DNA of 64,000 nt, taken from Acidobacteriota bacterium. Lineage in GTDB: Bacteria; Acidobacteriota; Blastocatellia; UBA7656. The position numbers and the translations under genes were made by a program. Below are positions 9,921-19,347 of the stretch, one piece after another. The notes beneath the pieces are model-generated. The model saw nothing but the letters and a program-made list of their open reading frames with translations. It ran no database searches and had not been told where the DNA came from. Location of the stretch: NCBI GenBank assembly GCA_040754075.1, contig JBFMDH010000022.1:60119-124118 (forward strand), read 5' to 3'. Numbering within the stretch: position 1 is the first letter of the stretch; the number at the start of each line of letters is the position of its first letter.

Positions 9921-10703
9921 TTAAACAAAACTGACTTTTGCCAGTTGGTTATTGAGCGCGCTTAAAAAGATTTCGTACATCTCCCGCCATTCGTCGCGCA
10001 TCGACGGCGTTTGGTAATCTTCTTCGATTTTCGCGAAGAAGGTTGCCAGGGTTTGTACCTGATGCTGGCAATGATCGCACAGCGCGGTTTTGGCGCTCGG
10101 CTGAAATTGCAGAAAGTCATCCGAAGCGTTTTTCAATAACAAAGATTGTGCCGCCAGCGGTTTTTTGTAATTCATCACAAAATCGACTAATTGATTCACC
10201 ATCTCTGTAAGGTTTTGCAAAACCGCTTCGCCATTTTTCTGCATTTTCGGTTCGCTGAGTTTGACGACCAACCGCTCCAAATTGGCAAGCAAGCCAATTA
10301 ATTTGAATTCCAATTGTTCATCTTCACTCATCTCCGGCATTACAAAAGCGAAGTTCGATGAAGCAGACACCTTAGCGACAACTTGCGCGTCATCCGGTAA
10401 GGTAATGAGGTTTAAGGTTTCAGCTTCGCGCAACACTTCCTGCCAATCTTTATGAATGGTGCGGTAAGGGAGCGGTTCCTGTTCGATAATTCGGAAAAAG
10501 CCATCATGCCAGGTGATGAGTTGATGAAACGCTTCTTCGCCTTCGGTTTTGCCAAGAACGGCATGCAACATTTCACCTTTCATAAAAAAGATGGCGCCCT
10601 CCTGGGCGCGATGGCGCAACACCAGACTGGCTGACCGCCCTTCAAGACAAGCTTTTTGAATCAAACTTACCAGATGATTATCCGCGAGATTACCTTCCAT
10701 CAT
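9921..10703 (-). CDS. DUF4388 (PATAN-like) domain protein
   Basis: A 260-residue cytoplasmic protein. The first about 100 residues match DUF4388: LADNHLVSLIQKACLEGRSASLVL, then GAIFFMKGEMLHAVLGKTEGEEAFHQLITWHDGFFRI. This domain is common in proteins tied to chemosensory and motility signalling. The C-terminal half is helical, with a DHCQHQV cysteine/histidine motif of unclear use. It lies 63 bases downstream of a TPR/response-regulator gene on the same strand, so the two probably form an operon. The pair recalls PatA/PilG-type regulators; that link is inferred from context. Confidence 0.75.
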   Translation of the reverse strand: MMEGNLADNHLVSLIQKACLEGRSASLVLRHRAQEGAIFFMKGEMLHAVLGKTEGEEAFHQLITWHDGFFRIIEQEPLPYRTIHKDWQEVLREAETLNLITLPDDAQVVAKVSASSNFAFVMPEMSEDEQLEFKLIGLLANLERLVVKLSEPKMQKNGEAVLQNLTEMVNQLVDFVMNYKKPLAAQSLLLKNASDDFLQFQPSAKTALCDHCQHQVQTLATFFAKIEEDYQTPSMRDEWREMYEIFLSALNNQLAKVSFV

Positions 10704-10766
10704 GATTTGTTATCCCTTGACACTGCGTACAGGTTCGTTCGCCTTTTAAGTTTGACGAGGTGTTCA

Positions 10767-12152
10767 TCAACTGTGTTTGCGCATCATATCCAAAAGCGCC
10801 TGCGGTTCAAAAGGTTTCATAATCCAATCCGATGCTCCGGCAACTCTGGCGCGCACTTTATCAAAGAAATTATCTTTGCCGCTCATCAGCACCACAGGAA
10901 TACTATCCATCGCTGCATTGCTTTTAATTAATTTACAGAGCTGGTAACCATCCATGCCGGGCATGAAAATATCCATCAAAATAAAATCGGGCATCTCTTC
11001 TTTCAGTTTCGCCAACGCTTCAATGCCGCTTGCGGCGGTGAGTACGCGGTGCCCGCGGCGCGTGAAAATGACGGTTAATAGTTTTCGCATGATGGCGCTG
11101 TCGTCAACGACCATCACGACCTTTTGAACCTGATTCTTGAGCTTGGCTTTCTGCGTGAAATAAACCTTCAAATTTTCCAACAGGTTTTGCAGGGGGTCAG
11201 GAAATGTCGGGTTTTTGACTGCGAGTGCCAATGCCATTTTGAAATATTTGGTCGCCGCTTCCAGCATTCCCATATTTAAATATGCCAATCCCAAGTTAAT
11301 TAACGCGGTGTGGTTTTGCGCCAGATTTACCTCATTGCCATATTGCTCGATTGCCCGCAGTAATAATCGTTTATCGGCTTTCAGGATTAACGCATTCAAA
11401 TCAATATCGGCAAGCGATACCATCGCCTGACAACCTGCACAAATTGGCGGCAGTTTTTTGGCTTCGGTAAAACAAAACGGACAAACCCATTTATCGGCTA
11501 CGGAAGTTTCTATGACCGGATGATTGCCGGGTGCGGTCAGGCTTGAATCGGTTTGCACACAAGTAGCCGCTGCTAATGACGCTTCATCAATTGCCGCTTC
11601 CGTCGTAACCAATGCCTGGTTTTCCGCTGCGATTTGAGTGCCTTCGGTATTTGGCAAGCTTGCGGGTTCATCAATTATCGGTGTTTGTTTGGACGGTAAC
11701 TTTGCCAACCAATCTTGCACCTTTTGATTGTGCGGATTGACTTCAAGCAGTTTTGCAATATAAGCCTCGCGTTCCGCCTGGCTATCGGCAACCGAAGCCA
11801 GCCACATCCAAACCATTTCATCCGTGGCGTCGAGTTGCGCGGCTTCAAGCAGATAGGCGCGCGCTTGCAGGCAATTCATCGCTTTTGCGCATTCAACGCC
11901 ATTTTGAAATAAGAATTTTTTTAGCGCGCTGCGAGCTTCCTGTTGCTGTGGATTGATTTCGAGAACGCGGCGCAAGTGAAAGATTTTGTCATCGGAAGAA
12001 TCGGCGACGTATGCCAGCCAAAACCAAGCCATCTCATCCTCTGGCGCAAGCGCAATGGTTTTTCTGAGCAGGCGACGCGCGGTTTGCGCATCTCCGGCTT
12101 GCGCCGCGGCGATGCCTTTATGCAAATAACTTTGAACCCGAATGGCTGACAA
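10767..12152 (-). CDS. TPR protein with zinc ribbon and CheY-like receiver domain
   Basis: A 461-residue protein. Residues about 1-150 are tetratricopeptide-like helices (MAWFWLAYVAD and MVWMWLASVAD units of about 35-70 residues). Around residues 220-245 two CxxC pairs (CPFC and CAGC) form a small zinc ribbon. A further TPR follows. Residues about 340-461 are a receiver domain with DD at the acidic pocket, the phosphate-accepting aspartate in LMDIFMPG and the lysine in MKPFEP. There is no output domain, so it should act through protein contacts, as CheY or PilG do. The start is a TTG with GAGGTG shortly upstream. Confidence 0.85.
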   Translation of the reverse strand: MSAIRVQSYLHKGIAAAQAGDAQTARRLLRKTIALAPEDEMAWFWLAYVADSSDDKIFHLRRVLEINPQQQEARSALKKFLFQNGVECAKAMNCLQARAYLLEAAQLDATDEMVWMWLASVADSQAEREAYIAKLLEVNPHNQKVQDWLAKLPSKQTPIIDEPASLPNTEGTQIAAENQALVTTEAAIDEASLAAATCVQTDSSLTAPGNHPVIETSVADKWVCPFCFTEAKKLPPICAGCQAMVSLADIDLNALILKADKRLLLRAIEQYGNEVNLAQNHTALINLGLAYLNMGMLEAATKYFKMALALAVKNPTFPDPLQNLLENLKVYFTQKAKLKNQVQKVVMVVDDSAIMRKLLTVIFTRRGHRVLTAASGIEALAKLKEEMPDFILMDIFMPGMDGYQLCKLIKSNAAMDSIPVVLMSGKDNFFDKVRARVAGASDWIMKPFEPQALLDMMRKHS

Positions 12153-12368
12153 ATTACACCTCTAAATTTAAGGAGGTCATGGGCGCTATGCAAAGGGGCT
12201 GGTTAGAAAATTTACTTAATGAAGGTTACGGGATATTTTATTCAAACATGCTGCATTCTAAAATTATTCAAACAAAAGTCAATAGTCCATTCGCCTGGTT
12301 TTAATAAATATTCCCCAAGCCTAACCTGAACTGACCATTTTCGACCAGGTCTTTAAAATCAAAAAAAG

Positions 12369-13376
12369 TCATTTTTTTGCGGCGTAATAACCGCGTCGCG
12401 CCCGCACGCTGAATTTCGCATTGAGCAAAGCGACCTGGATGGTTCGCCATTTGCCGTCACGTTTGTCGTTAGTCGAATAGTAGGTCAGGGTGTATTGATT
12501 GCGGAGTTCTTCAATGATGTTGGCAAAAGCGGTTTCGAGATTATCGCCGTTCGGCGAATTGATATATTGTGCGCCGGACTGTTCAGCAAACTGTTTCATC
12601 TCGTTTCTGCCGCGCAAGAGTTCCAGGCTGTTACGGGCGCTGGTATTGATTTCACTGCCATCGATTAAATCGACGCAATAGATGTTTACGCCCAGTTGCA
12701 AAGCTTTTTTCATGACTGAATCAAGCGAAGCTTTTTGACTGCTGGTATCATAGCCATCGGAAATCAACAAAATGGCGCGCCGTCGTTCGGGTCTTTCCGC
12801 CAAGGCACCGAGCGCCTCATTCAGGCAATCATAAAGCTTGGTGGTCTCTTTGGCTTCGGCATCCCAGATGTATTCGGTGATGTCGCGCACATTGGAAAAT
12901 TCCTGCATGAGTTTGACCTGATTATTAAATCCAAAAACCGCCACCTGATCGTCTTCACCGATTTTTTCAACAAAAGAGGCAGCAGCGGCGCGAACCAGAC
13001 TGAATTTGTAACCCATGCTGCCGCTCATATCCACCAGAATGGCTGCGGCAAATGGCGCTTCCTCGGCGTCGAAAGAATTGATGGTTTGCAGGGTTTTGTC
13101 TTCGCTTAACTGAAAATCTTTAACCTTCAACCCGTGGGCATATTTGCCTGCCTCATTGATGACCGTCACATTGACGACCACCAAATCCGAACGCAACTGC
13201 ACAGACTCATCCTGCGGTTCGGGCGACGCCTGTGGCGGTTGCGGTTCCGTTTTTGTCGCAGTTGATTTTTTGTTTTGCGCCAATACCTCAAGTTCTGCGG
13301 GTTGTTGTGGAGCAAAAAGGATGATGAGAATCCATAAGGCAAGAAAAATTTTGTGCATCGCCGGTTTTCTGAACAT
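12369..13376 (-). CDS. Secreted VWA-domain protein (acidobacterial VWFA-related type)
   Basis: A 335-residue protein with a signal peptide and a proline/glutamine-rich linker. Residues about 60-105 match the short domain found before VWA in this family (LRSDLVVVNVTVINEAGKYAHGL in parts). The VWA domain follows with an intact MIDAS motif, VDMSGSMG, and later acidic residues in LLISDGYDT. It ends with YTLTYYSTN and RRGYYAAKK, a C-terminal pattern typical of acidobacterial VWFA-related proteins. VWA domains bind proteins through a metal ion. It follows the next upstream gene by two bases, so they are one operon. Confidence 0.88.
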   Translation of the reverse strand: MFRKPAMHKIFLALWILIILFAPQQPAELEVLAQNKKSTATKTEPQPPQASPEPQDESVQLRSDLVVVNVTVINEAGKYAHGLKVKDFQLSEDKTLQTINSFDAEEAPFAAAILVDMSGSMGYKFSLVRAAAASFVEKIGEDDQVAVFGFNNQVKLMQEFSNVRDITEYIWDAEAKETTKLYDCLNEALGALAERPERRRAILLISDGYDTSSQKASLDSVMKKALQLGVNIYCVDLIDGSEINTSARNSLELLRGRNEMKQFAEQSGAQYINSPNGDNLETAFANIIEELRNQYTLTYYSTNDKRDGKWRTIQVALLNAKFSVRARRGYYAAKK

Positions 13377-13378
13377 AG

Positions 13379-13915
13379 TTACTTCTGCATCTTCCGAATG
13401 AATTGTGTGAGATTGATGGCTTCGTTGGAATTATAAATTACCGTAGCCGAAATCACGTGACGGGTTTCTGTGGTTAAACTGTCCTTGATTTTCGTAGAGA
13501 CTTCCAGCAGTCGGTTGACCATTGCTTCCAATGACAGGTTCTTGTGGGCGTCATCTTTTTCTTCGGAACCGCCGGCAAAACTGAGTATGCGTTTGGCGAG
13601 CTTTTCAATCGCGTTCACATTTTTCATGTCCTGCGAAGACAGGGTTTTCTGTTCCTGAAAATGTTTGGCAATATCGCCGGATAAATCATTCAACTTCTGG
13701 GCGTCTTCAACGACTTTTCGATATTCATTATTTCTGCGCTCAAGTTCCATGCGAATGCGCATTTCAGGCGGTAAAGTGGTTTCCTGTTCGATTCGTTCAA
13801 ACTCTTCGTCGTCGGTTTTCGGCGGACGCGGTTTGGATGAGGCTGTCGAATTCTGCGCAACCGCACTAAAGGAAATAGCGAAAAGACAGCTGACTAACAG
13901 AAAAAACTTCATCAT
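13379..13915 (-). CDS. Small exported protein in operon with VWA protein
   Basis: A 178-residue protein with a signal peptide (FFLLVSCLFAISFSAVAQ). The mature part is highly charged and helical, with stretches such as RIRMELERRNNEYRKVVEDAQ that could form a coiled coil. A C-terminal helix follows. No named family is recognised. Its stop lies two bases before the start of the VWA gene, so both are made together and may act together at the cell envelope. Confidence 0.7.
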   Translation of the reverse strand: MMKFFLLVSCLFAISFSAVAQNSTASSKPRPPKTDDEEFERIEQETTLPPEMRIRMELERRNNEYRKVVEDAQKLNDLSGDIAKHFQEQKTLSSQDMKNVNAIEKLAKRILSFAGGSEEKDDAHKNLSLEAMVNRLLEVSTKIKDSLTTETRHVISATVIYNSNEAINLTQFIRKMQK

Positions 13916-14222
13916 CCAAACTCCATTGATTTTTTTAGGGCAGATAAAATTTTTAGCACACTCATTACTGTGAGTTCAAACCTTTAAAATTTAGCCAATG
14001 ATGCGGACAAAAATTTGCAAATGACCTGGTTATCGCCCAGCGCAAGCTGGCATCCGCGAAATTAAAAAATGAGTTTTCGGTTTGGCAGGTTAAGTGAATC
14101 GCTTGAGTAAGGCTTAGCCACCATCGGATTGGTCAGTAAGTAAGCTTTCGACCGCTTGTTTCGGTAGGGTTTCTTGTCTATAGGGCGAAATGCAGGGGGC
14201 GCAAAAATTTTTCATTCAACCG
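13916..14222. other. Intergenic region without recognised genes
   Basis: It holds the upstream region of the 178-residue exported protein gene and the downstream region of the HD-GYP gene. I see no RNA gene, riboswitch or strong hairpin. A partial GACCGCTTG element near 14150 resembles one arm of the dispersed repeat at 1027. Confidence 0.5.
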
Positions 14223-16760
14223 TTAATTCAAATCGCCGGTATGCATCATATTGCCCAACCGGGCAGTCAGGAAATCAAAGCTCGTGCGATTGGCGATGCA
14301 ATCCATTTGCGCGGCTTGCAACATCTCTTCAAAGCTTTCCGGATTGCCTGAAGAGGTGGTTGCCGAACCGATGCTGACGGACAAATTTAAATGATCGGCG
14401 GATTGAACGACTTTTTCGATTTTCTGGCAAATCTCTGCGCTCTCTTTGCGACTGCGATGCGGCAGTAAAGCAATTAAGGCATTATCCCAATATTTTGCTA
14501 CGACCTCATTTTCCATCAATTGTTGTTTAATCAGTTTGCCGAGATTAACCAGCGGATGATTGGTTGAGGCAAGCGCGCCGGTGGTGACTTCTTCAAAATT
14601 ATTTAAGGAGACAAACAGTAAAGACATCGGCGTGTTGAACTGTTGGCAACGCACGCGCGCCTGTTCAAACTGCGCCGCCAGTCCGCGGGTATTTGCCAGT
14701 CCGGTTTGCGAATCAATCGAAGCCGCTTTTTGCGCCTGTTCAAACATCAGAGCGTTGAAAACCGCATCCGATGCCGGTTGCGATATGGAATCCATCAACT
14801 GAATAAACTCGCTGCTGTAACTTTCAATCTCCATCGAATAGATGGCGATAGCGCCGAGCGCATCATTATTTTTGCAAAGCGGAAACACCATCACGCCTTT
14901 GTATTTATTGGCTTCGTGCGCGTCGAGATAGCCAAAGTCGAGCAGCGGATTGGTGTTATACATGGGCTTTTGATTGGTAATGACCCAACCGGTGATTCCG
15001 GCTTCGGCAGGTTGACGTTTTTTCGATAAGCGGTCGGCATTGCGACCGATGACGTGAACGATTTCATATTCCGAACGGGTGGCATCAAAGAGGGCAATCG
15101 CGCACGTCGTAAAGGGAATCATTTTGGAAAGCCGATTGGCTAAAATCGCTACCGTGTCTTCGACGGAAAGCACACTCGATAAGGTGCGCGACAATTCATA
15201 AAGCGCGGAAACCCGTTGATTGGTTTCGGCAATCGAATGCAAAGCGGCAGCCGCGCGGTCGATTTTGACTTCCTGCGCCAGTCCGTTCGCCGGTTTGGCA
15301 TTGGTTAAGGCGGCGCTCTTTTGTTCAGCGCGTCTTTCAGTTTGCGAAGCCACGAACGACGCGGCTTCCATTTCGAGTTCATCAACCCTGTTTAAGAAAA
15401 TTTCGACAAGGCTGGGGTCATACATCGAACCGGCATTTTGTTTGAGATAAGTCAAAGCATCTTCGCGGCTCATCGCTTTGTGATAGGGTCTATCGGAACG
15501 CAACGCATCATAGGTATCCACCAGAGTCAGGATGCGTGCGGTAATCGGTATGGCTTCACCTTTCAAGCCGTCCGGGTAGCCACGCCCATCCCAACGTTCG
15601 TGATGATGGCGGACAATCGGCACCACCGGATAACGAAAATCGACATTGGATAACATATCGGCACCGATGATGGTGTGCATCTTCATTTGCTCAAATTCAT
15701 GTTCGGTGAGTTTGCCGGGCTTATTCAAAATATAAGCCGGTACGCCGATTTTACCGATGTCGTGAAGCAGAGCGCCGGCTTTTAACGCTTCGATTTCCAG
15801 AACTGACAAGCCGATATTTTCTCCCATGCGACGGGCAAACAGCTTAACCCGCTGAATATGGTCGTGCGTGACATCGTCTTTGGCATCGATTGCCATTGCC
15901 AGCATTTCCAATATCGAATCATAAATGCTGGTTACCTCTTTGTAATGGTACTCTTTTTCAATCAGGCTCGATTTATAGGTTTTGAAGGCGTAGTAAATAA
16001 TAACCGGCACCGGCGCGACCAAAAACATGGTGACCATCATGGTCACAATACCGAAATTACTGTAGGTGTATTCGACAACGCCAACCGCAGTAGCCGTTGC
16101 AATCAAAGTGACCAGTTCCCAAGGCAAAGTTTCCGAAATGGTTTTCCTGAAACTGGTTTTGTGGCGGAAATAAAACATCAAAGCAACATCTCCGGCATTG
16201 ACTACATAATAAGCGATTGCCATCAAAATCAACGGCACCGCAAAGATCAGCATTCGCTCATTGGTGTTCGGCAGGTTGAAAGACTCGCTTAAAAAAGTTC
16301 TGACATAATCATAGGTCTTCGCTGCGGCAAAAACCGATAAGGTGTGATTCGATATATTAAAAATGATTAGACTTGATCGGGAGGTCGCGCGATGGCTCGC
16401 CAAAAATACATCAATCAAGGTGAGGATGATCGCATGTGAAGGAGAGAGCGATAAAATTGCTAAAAAGGTGACAATCTCAACCAACGAAATGTGACAATTG
16501 GTTCCCGGCAATTCAATGACAAAGCGCGTTGAAGCAATCGCCAGTAATAGTCCTAAAGCAATAAAAAAGAGTAAAGATTCAGCAGAAACCACAAACAGGT
16601 TAGTCAATGACACAATGATTAACACGGTTGCCACGATGGCTTGTAAAACCAGCCAAATCAAACTGCTTTTGCTGTATTGCTGAATATCTGCGCTTAATTT
16701 TTCCATCTTGAGATCACGGAGAATGCAGGAACAAGTTGCCTTGAACGCTGGCGGGTTCAA
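14223..16760 (-). CDS. Membrane HD-GYP / GAF / degenerate GGDEF signalling protein
   Basis: An 845-residue protein. Residues about 30-270 form seven or eight membrane segments. Residues about 290-450 are an HD-GYP domain with intact metal and signature motifs (HDIGKIG, then HHERWDGRGYPDG), so c-di-GMP hydrolysis is expected. A GAF domain follows (about 510-670). The C-terminal 150 residues look like a GGDEF domain, but the GGDEF motif is replaced by YWDNA, so it should not make c-di-GMP. The combination suggests a c-di-GMP phosphodiesterase that senses a ligand in the membrane or GAF part. An alternative ATG at 16706 removes the first 18 residues and may be the true start. Confidence 0.9.
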   Translation of the reverse strand: MNPPAFKATCSCILRDLKMEKLSADIQQYSKSSLIWLVLQAIVATVLIIVSLTNLFVVSAESLLFFIALGLLLAIASTRFVIELPGTNCHISLVEIVTFLAILSLSPSHAIILTLIDVFLASHRATSRSSLIIFNISNHTLSVFAAAKTYDYVRTFLSESFNLPNTNERMLIFAVPLILMAIAYYVVNAGDVALMFYFRHKTSFRKTISETLPWELVTLIATATAVGVVEYTYSNFGIVTMMVTMFLVAPVPVIIYYAFKTYKSSLIEKEYHYKEVTSIYDSILEMLAMAIDAKDDVTHDHIQRVKLFARRMGENIGLSVLEIEALKAGALLHDIGKIGVPAYILNKPGKLTEHEFEQMKMHTIIGADMLSNVDFRYPVVPIVRHHHERWDGRGYPDGLKGEAIPITARILTLVDTYDALRSDRPYHKAMSREDALTYLKQNAGSMYDPSLVEIFLNRVDELEMEAASFVASQTERRAEQKSAALTNAKPANGLAQEVKIDRAAAALHSIAETNQRVSALYELSRTLSSVLSVEDTVAILANRLSKMIPFTTCAIALFDATRSEYEIVHVIGRNADRLSKKRQPAEAGITGWVITNQKPMYNTNPLLDFGYLDAHEANKYKGVMVFPLCKNNDALGAIAIYSMEIESYSSEFIQLMDSISQPASDAVFNALMFEQAQKAASIDSQTGLANTRGLAAQFEQARVRCQQFNTPMSLLFVSLNNFEEVTTGALASTNHPLVNLGKLIKQQLMENEVVAKYWDNALIALLPHRSRKESAEICQKIEKVVQSADHLNLSVSIGSATTSSGNPESFEEMLQAAQMDCIANRTSFDFLTARLGNMMHTGDLN

Positions 16761-17201
16761 CGCACTTGCAAATGAAAGGTTTTAGGGGCTTGATTGGAGG
16801 CTAGTAAATATCCCCTTCCCAAATCACGCCATCACATACATTCGCTCGGTTTATCATTACACTAAACTCCTATAGTTTTTCAACGAAGAGGGAGGTGAAA
16901 CTTTTTGGCGAAACTCATGAAACAAATCAAATGCCATGAAGGCAGAAGTCACTTGTGAACCGGCTAACCTTTCTGTCAGACAAAATTAAAGCGCCTCGCT
17001 TCAGAAAAAGCTTTAGATTCGCCTCGGTTTATTCAGTCAATTTGCTATGAATGATTTCAGTCAAAATGAAAATATGAAGGATAGCTTGAGTGAAAATTTG
17101 GGGAATCAAATTGCCAATAGATGAAATGCTACCCCGACAAAGCGAAGCTCAAAGGCTGGACTATTCAATGCCTGCTTTCAAAATCAACTTCGTTAAAGCG
17201 G
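16761..17201. other. Intergenic region of 441 bases
   Basis: It is the upstream region of the HD-GYP gene and the downstream region of the thioredoxin/NHL gene. I looked for a c-di-GMP riboswitch here because of the neighbour and did not see its conserved parts. No gene or clear terminator is seen. Confidence 0.5.
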
Positions 17202-19199
17202 CTAAAATTTTATTGCAGCCGTGGTCGTAATCACACGATTCCCTGCGCCTTTTTGGGCTTTAACCGGAATCTGCAAACGAAGCTCTTTGAAATAACACAA
17301 ACTCTCTCTTGCGGCTTCACAGTAGTAGACCACCAGATGCACTCGGATAAGGGTTTCACCGTCGCTTACTTTAAGCGGCACACGCATCGGAAAATGGGGA
17401 TTGCGAAAAGTTTTCTCCGGTGCACCATTCACTTCGACCACAGCCGATGACGATGAACTGATGGCAACCGAGGATGGCGCTTGGGGATTTAATTTATACC
17501 CGGCAGGCAATTCGAGTTGAATGATTAAATTTGCTTCTCCGACATCGACAGTTTGCATGGGTTGTTCAATGATTTCGCCACTGAATTTATTTGGTTTTGC
17601 CGATGGTGGTCGCAGCTTTTCGAGGTTCTTGAATTGAACCGTTGTAACTTTCCTGCTCTTTAAATCGGCAACCCGAATGGCGTGATTATTGGTGTCGGCA
17701 ATATAGAGTTTGCCAAACGCCAGGCTGACACCACCCGGTTCATCAAACGTGGCTTTCGCGCCGTCTTCCAAGCCTTCTTTGCCGGTGCCTAAAAAGGTGG
17801 TCGAAGATTTATCGGCGGGCGAAACCATTTTAATTTTGTTGTTGTAAGTGTCCGCGACATACAACACGCCATTGTGATAAGCGATGCCGAGCGGATGTTG
17901 CAGTCGAACATTTTTTCCTCTGCCATCTTGATCGCCATAATCGAATAAACCTTCGCCGACGATGGTTTCGACGCGCCCCTTGAGGTCAAGGTCTGCGGCG
18001 CGAACGGCGCTCACTTCGCTGTCGGCGAAATACAATCGCTTGCCGTCGGTGGTTAGCCCGGAAGGTTGAGCGAGTGCCGCTTCATTCAACAACCCGTCAA
18101 TGATGTCTTCGCGTCCCGACCCGGCAAAGGGAACCGCGCCGTTGGTTTTTGGATTGAGTACCCAGAGTTGATGTGGACCCGCCATAGCGATATAGAGCAA
18201 GCCGTTTACCAGCGTTAAATCCCAGGGCGAATTGAGCGCGACCGTTGTGCCGATGCCGCCCATCAAATCAATGCGCCGCGATTGTTTGCCGGTGCCTGCA
18301 ATGGTCATCACTGTGCGCCTTTCAAAATCCACTTTGCGAATTGCATGGTTTTCGGTATCGGCAACATAAAGCACACGACCATCAAAAGCCATGCCTTGCG
18401 GATGATTGAATTCGGCAGTTTGAAAATCGCCGTCAGTAAGACCCATCGAACCCGCGCCAATCACTTCTTTGATGGCGTAATCATCAAGCGACGCGACCAC
18501 AAGGCGATTGTGATTTGAATCGGCGATGAAGAGTTGTCGTGACCGTTCATCGGCAAGCACTTTACCGGGAAACGCCAGCATCGAAGTTGGAGCTTTGGAT
18601 TTTTCAAGTTTCAAGTTGAGCGGCGCGCGATCAAGTTTTCCCTTTGTGCCGAATTCATCAATCAATTTGGCGATGGCTTTATCGAAGGGGTCGTAGATAT
18701 TTTCTCCCGAAGCATAACCAACAACTTTGCCGTCGGGGTCGATGAGCATAAGTGTCGGCCAGGCGCGCACCGTATACTGTTGCCACACCTCCATCGCAAA
18801 ATCGTTGACGACCGGATGCTCAATTTCATAACGCAAGATTGCCTGGCGAATGTTGTCAATGTCGCGTTCGCCTGTGAACTTTGCGGAATGCACACCGATG
18901 ACCACCAACTCTTTTTCATATTTGTTTTCGAGTTTTTTCAAATCGGGAATGATGTGCATACAGTTGATGCAGCAATAGGTCCAAAAATCCAGCAACACAA
19001 TTTTACCGCGCAAGGCTTTAAGCGATAGCGGGCGTTCGGTGTTCAGCCATTCAAGTTCCGTCGGAAAATCCGGCGCATTAACTCGCGCTTCATATTCAGG
19101 CACTTTGCTTTGCTCCTTTTGTTGGCTCGCAATCAGGTTTGCCAATCCATTCACATTGGCAAAACACCAGAGCGCGATGATGAACGATAACCGTCGCAT
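17202..19199 (-). CDS. Secreted thioredoxin-like protein with NHL-repeat propeller
   Basis: About 665 residues from the ATG at 19199, which opens a signal peptide (MRRLSFIIALWCFANVNG). A thioredoxin-fold domain follows with the redox motif CCINC in DFWTYCCINCMHIIPDL. Next come NHL repeats, seen as LFIADSNHNRLVV, LYVADTENHAIRKV and LYVADTYNNKIKMV, forming a beta-propeller. The C-terminal region contains two cysteines. This is the NHLRC2-like arrangement known from many bacteria. A role in thiol chemistry in the periplasm is expected; the partner is unknown. A longer frame upstream to 19385 runs into the lactonase gene and is not believed. Confidence 0.88.
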   Translation of the reverse strand: MRRLSFIIALWCFANVNGLANLIASQQKEQSKVPEYEARVNAPDFPTELEWLNTERPLSLKALRGKIVLLDFWTYCCINCMHIIPDLKKLENKYEKELVVIGVHSAKFTGERDIDNIRQAILRYEIEHPVVNDFAMEVWQQYTVRAWPTLMLIDPDGKVVGYASGENIYDPFDKAIAKLIDEFGTKGKLDRAPLNLKLEKSKAPTSMLAFPGKVLADERSRQLFIADSNHNRLVVASLDDYAIKEVIGAGSMGLTDGDFQTAEFNHPQGMAFDGRVLYVADTENHAIRKVDFERRTVMTIAGTGKQSRRIDLMGGIGTTVALNSPWDLTLVNGLLYIAMAGPHQLWVLNPKTNGAVPFAGSGREDIIDGLLNEAALAQPSGLTTDGKRLYFADSEVSAVRAADLDLKGRVETIVGEGLFDYGDQDGRGKNVRLQHPLGIAYHNGVLYVADTYNNKIKMVSPADKSSTTFLGTGKEGLEDGAKATFDEPGGVSLAFGKLYIADTNNHAIRVADLKSRKVTTVQFKNLEKLRPPSAKPNKFSGEIIEQPMQTVDVGEANLIIQLELPAGYKLNPQAPSSVAISSSSSAVVEVNGAPEKTFRNPHFPMRVPLKVSDGETLIRVHLVVYYCEAARESLCYFKELRLQIPVKAQKGAGNRVITTTAAIKF

Positions 19200-19285
19200 A
19201 AAAATTTCGACCTTGATTGAATGATGATGAACGAAAGACGGCAAAGGCAAGTGAAAAAGGCGGGAAACGCTCTTCAACAAAAGAG

Positions 19286-19341
19286 ACAGGATAGACTGCG
19301 GGTTTATCGCTTTCCCCCCAAAACGCCGCGGTCTATCCTGT
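19286..19341 (-). terminator. Terminator behind the lactonase-like gene
   Basis: ACAGGATAGACTGCGG (19286-19301) pairs with CCGCGGTCTATCCTGT (19326-19341), a 16-base stem with one T-G mismatch. On the minus strand it is followed by CTCTTTTGTT. It lies between the lactonase-like gene and the thioredoxin/NHL gene and separates their transcripts. Confidence 0.65.
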
Positions 19342-19347
19342 GTGAGA

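Noticed and set aside
16761..17201. A c-di-GMP riboswitch before the HD-GYP gene
   Set aside because: The conserved GEMM core and tetraloop-receptor parts are not found on either strand.
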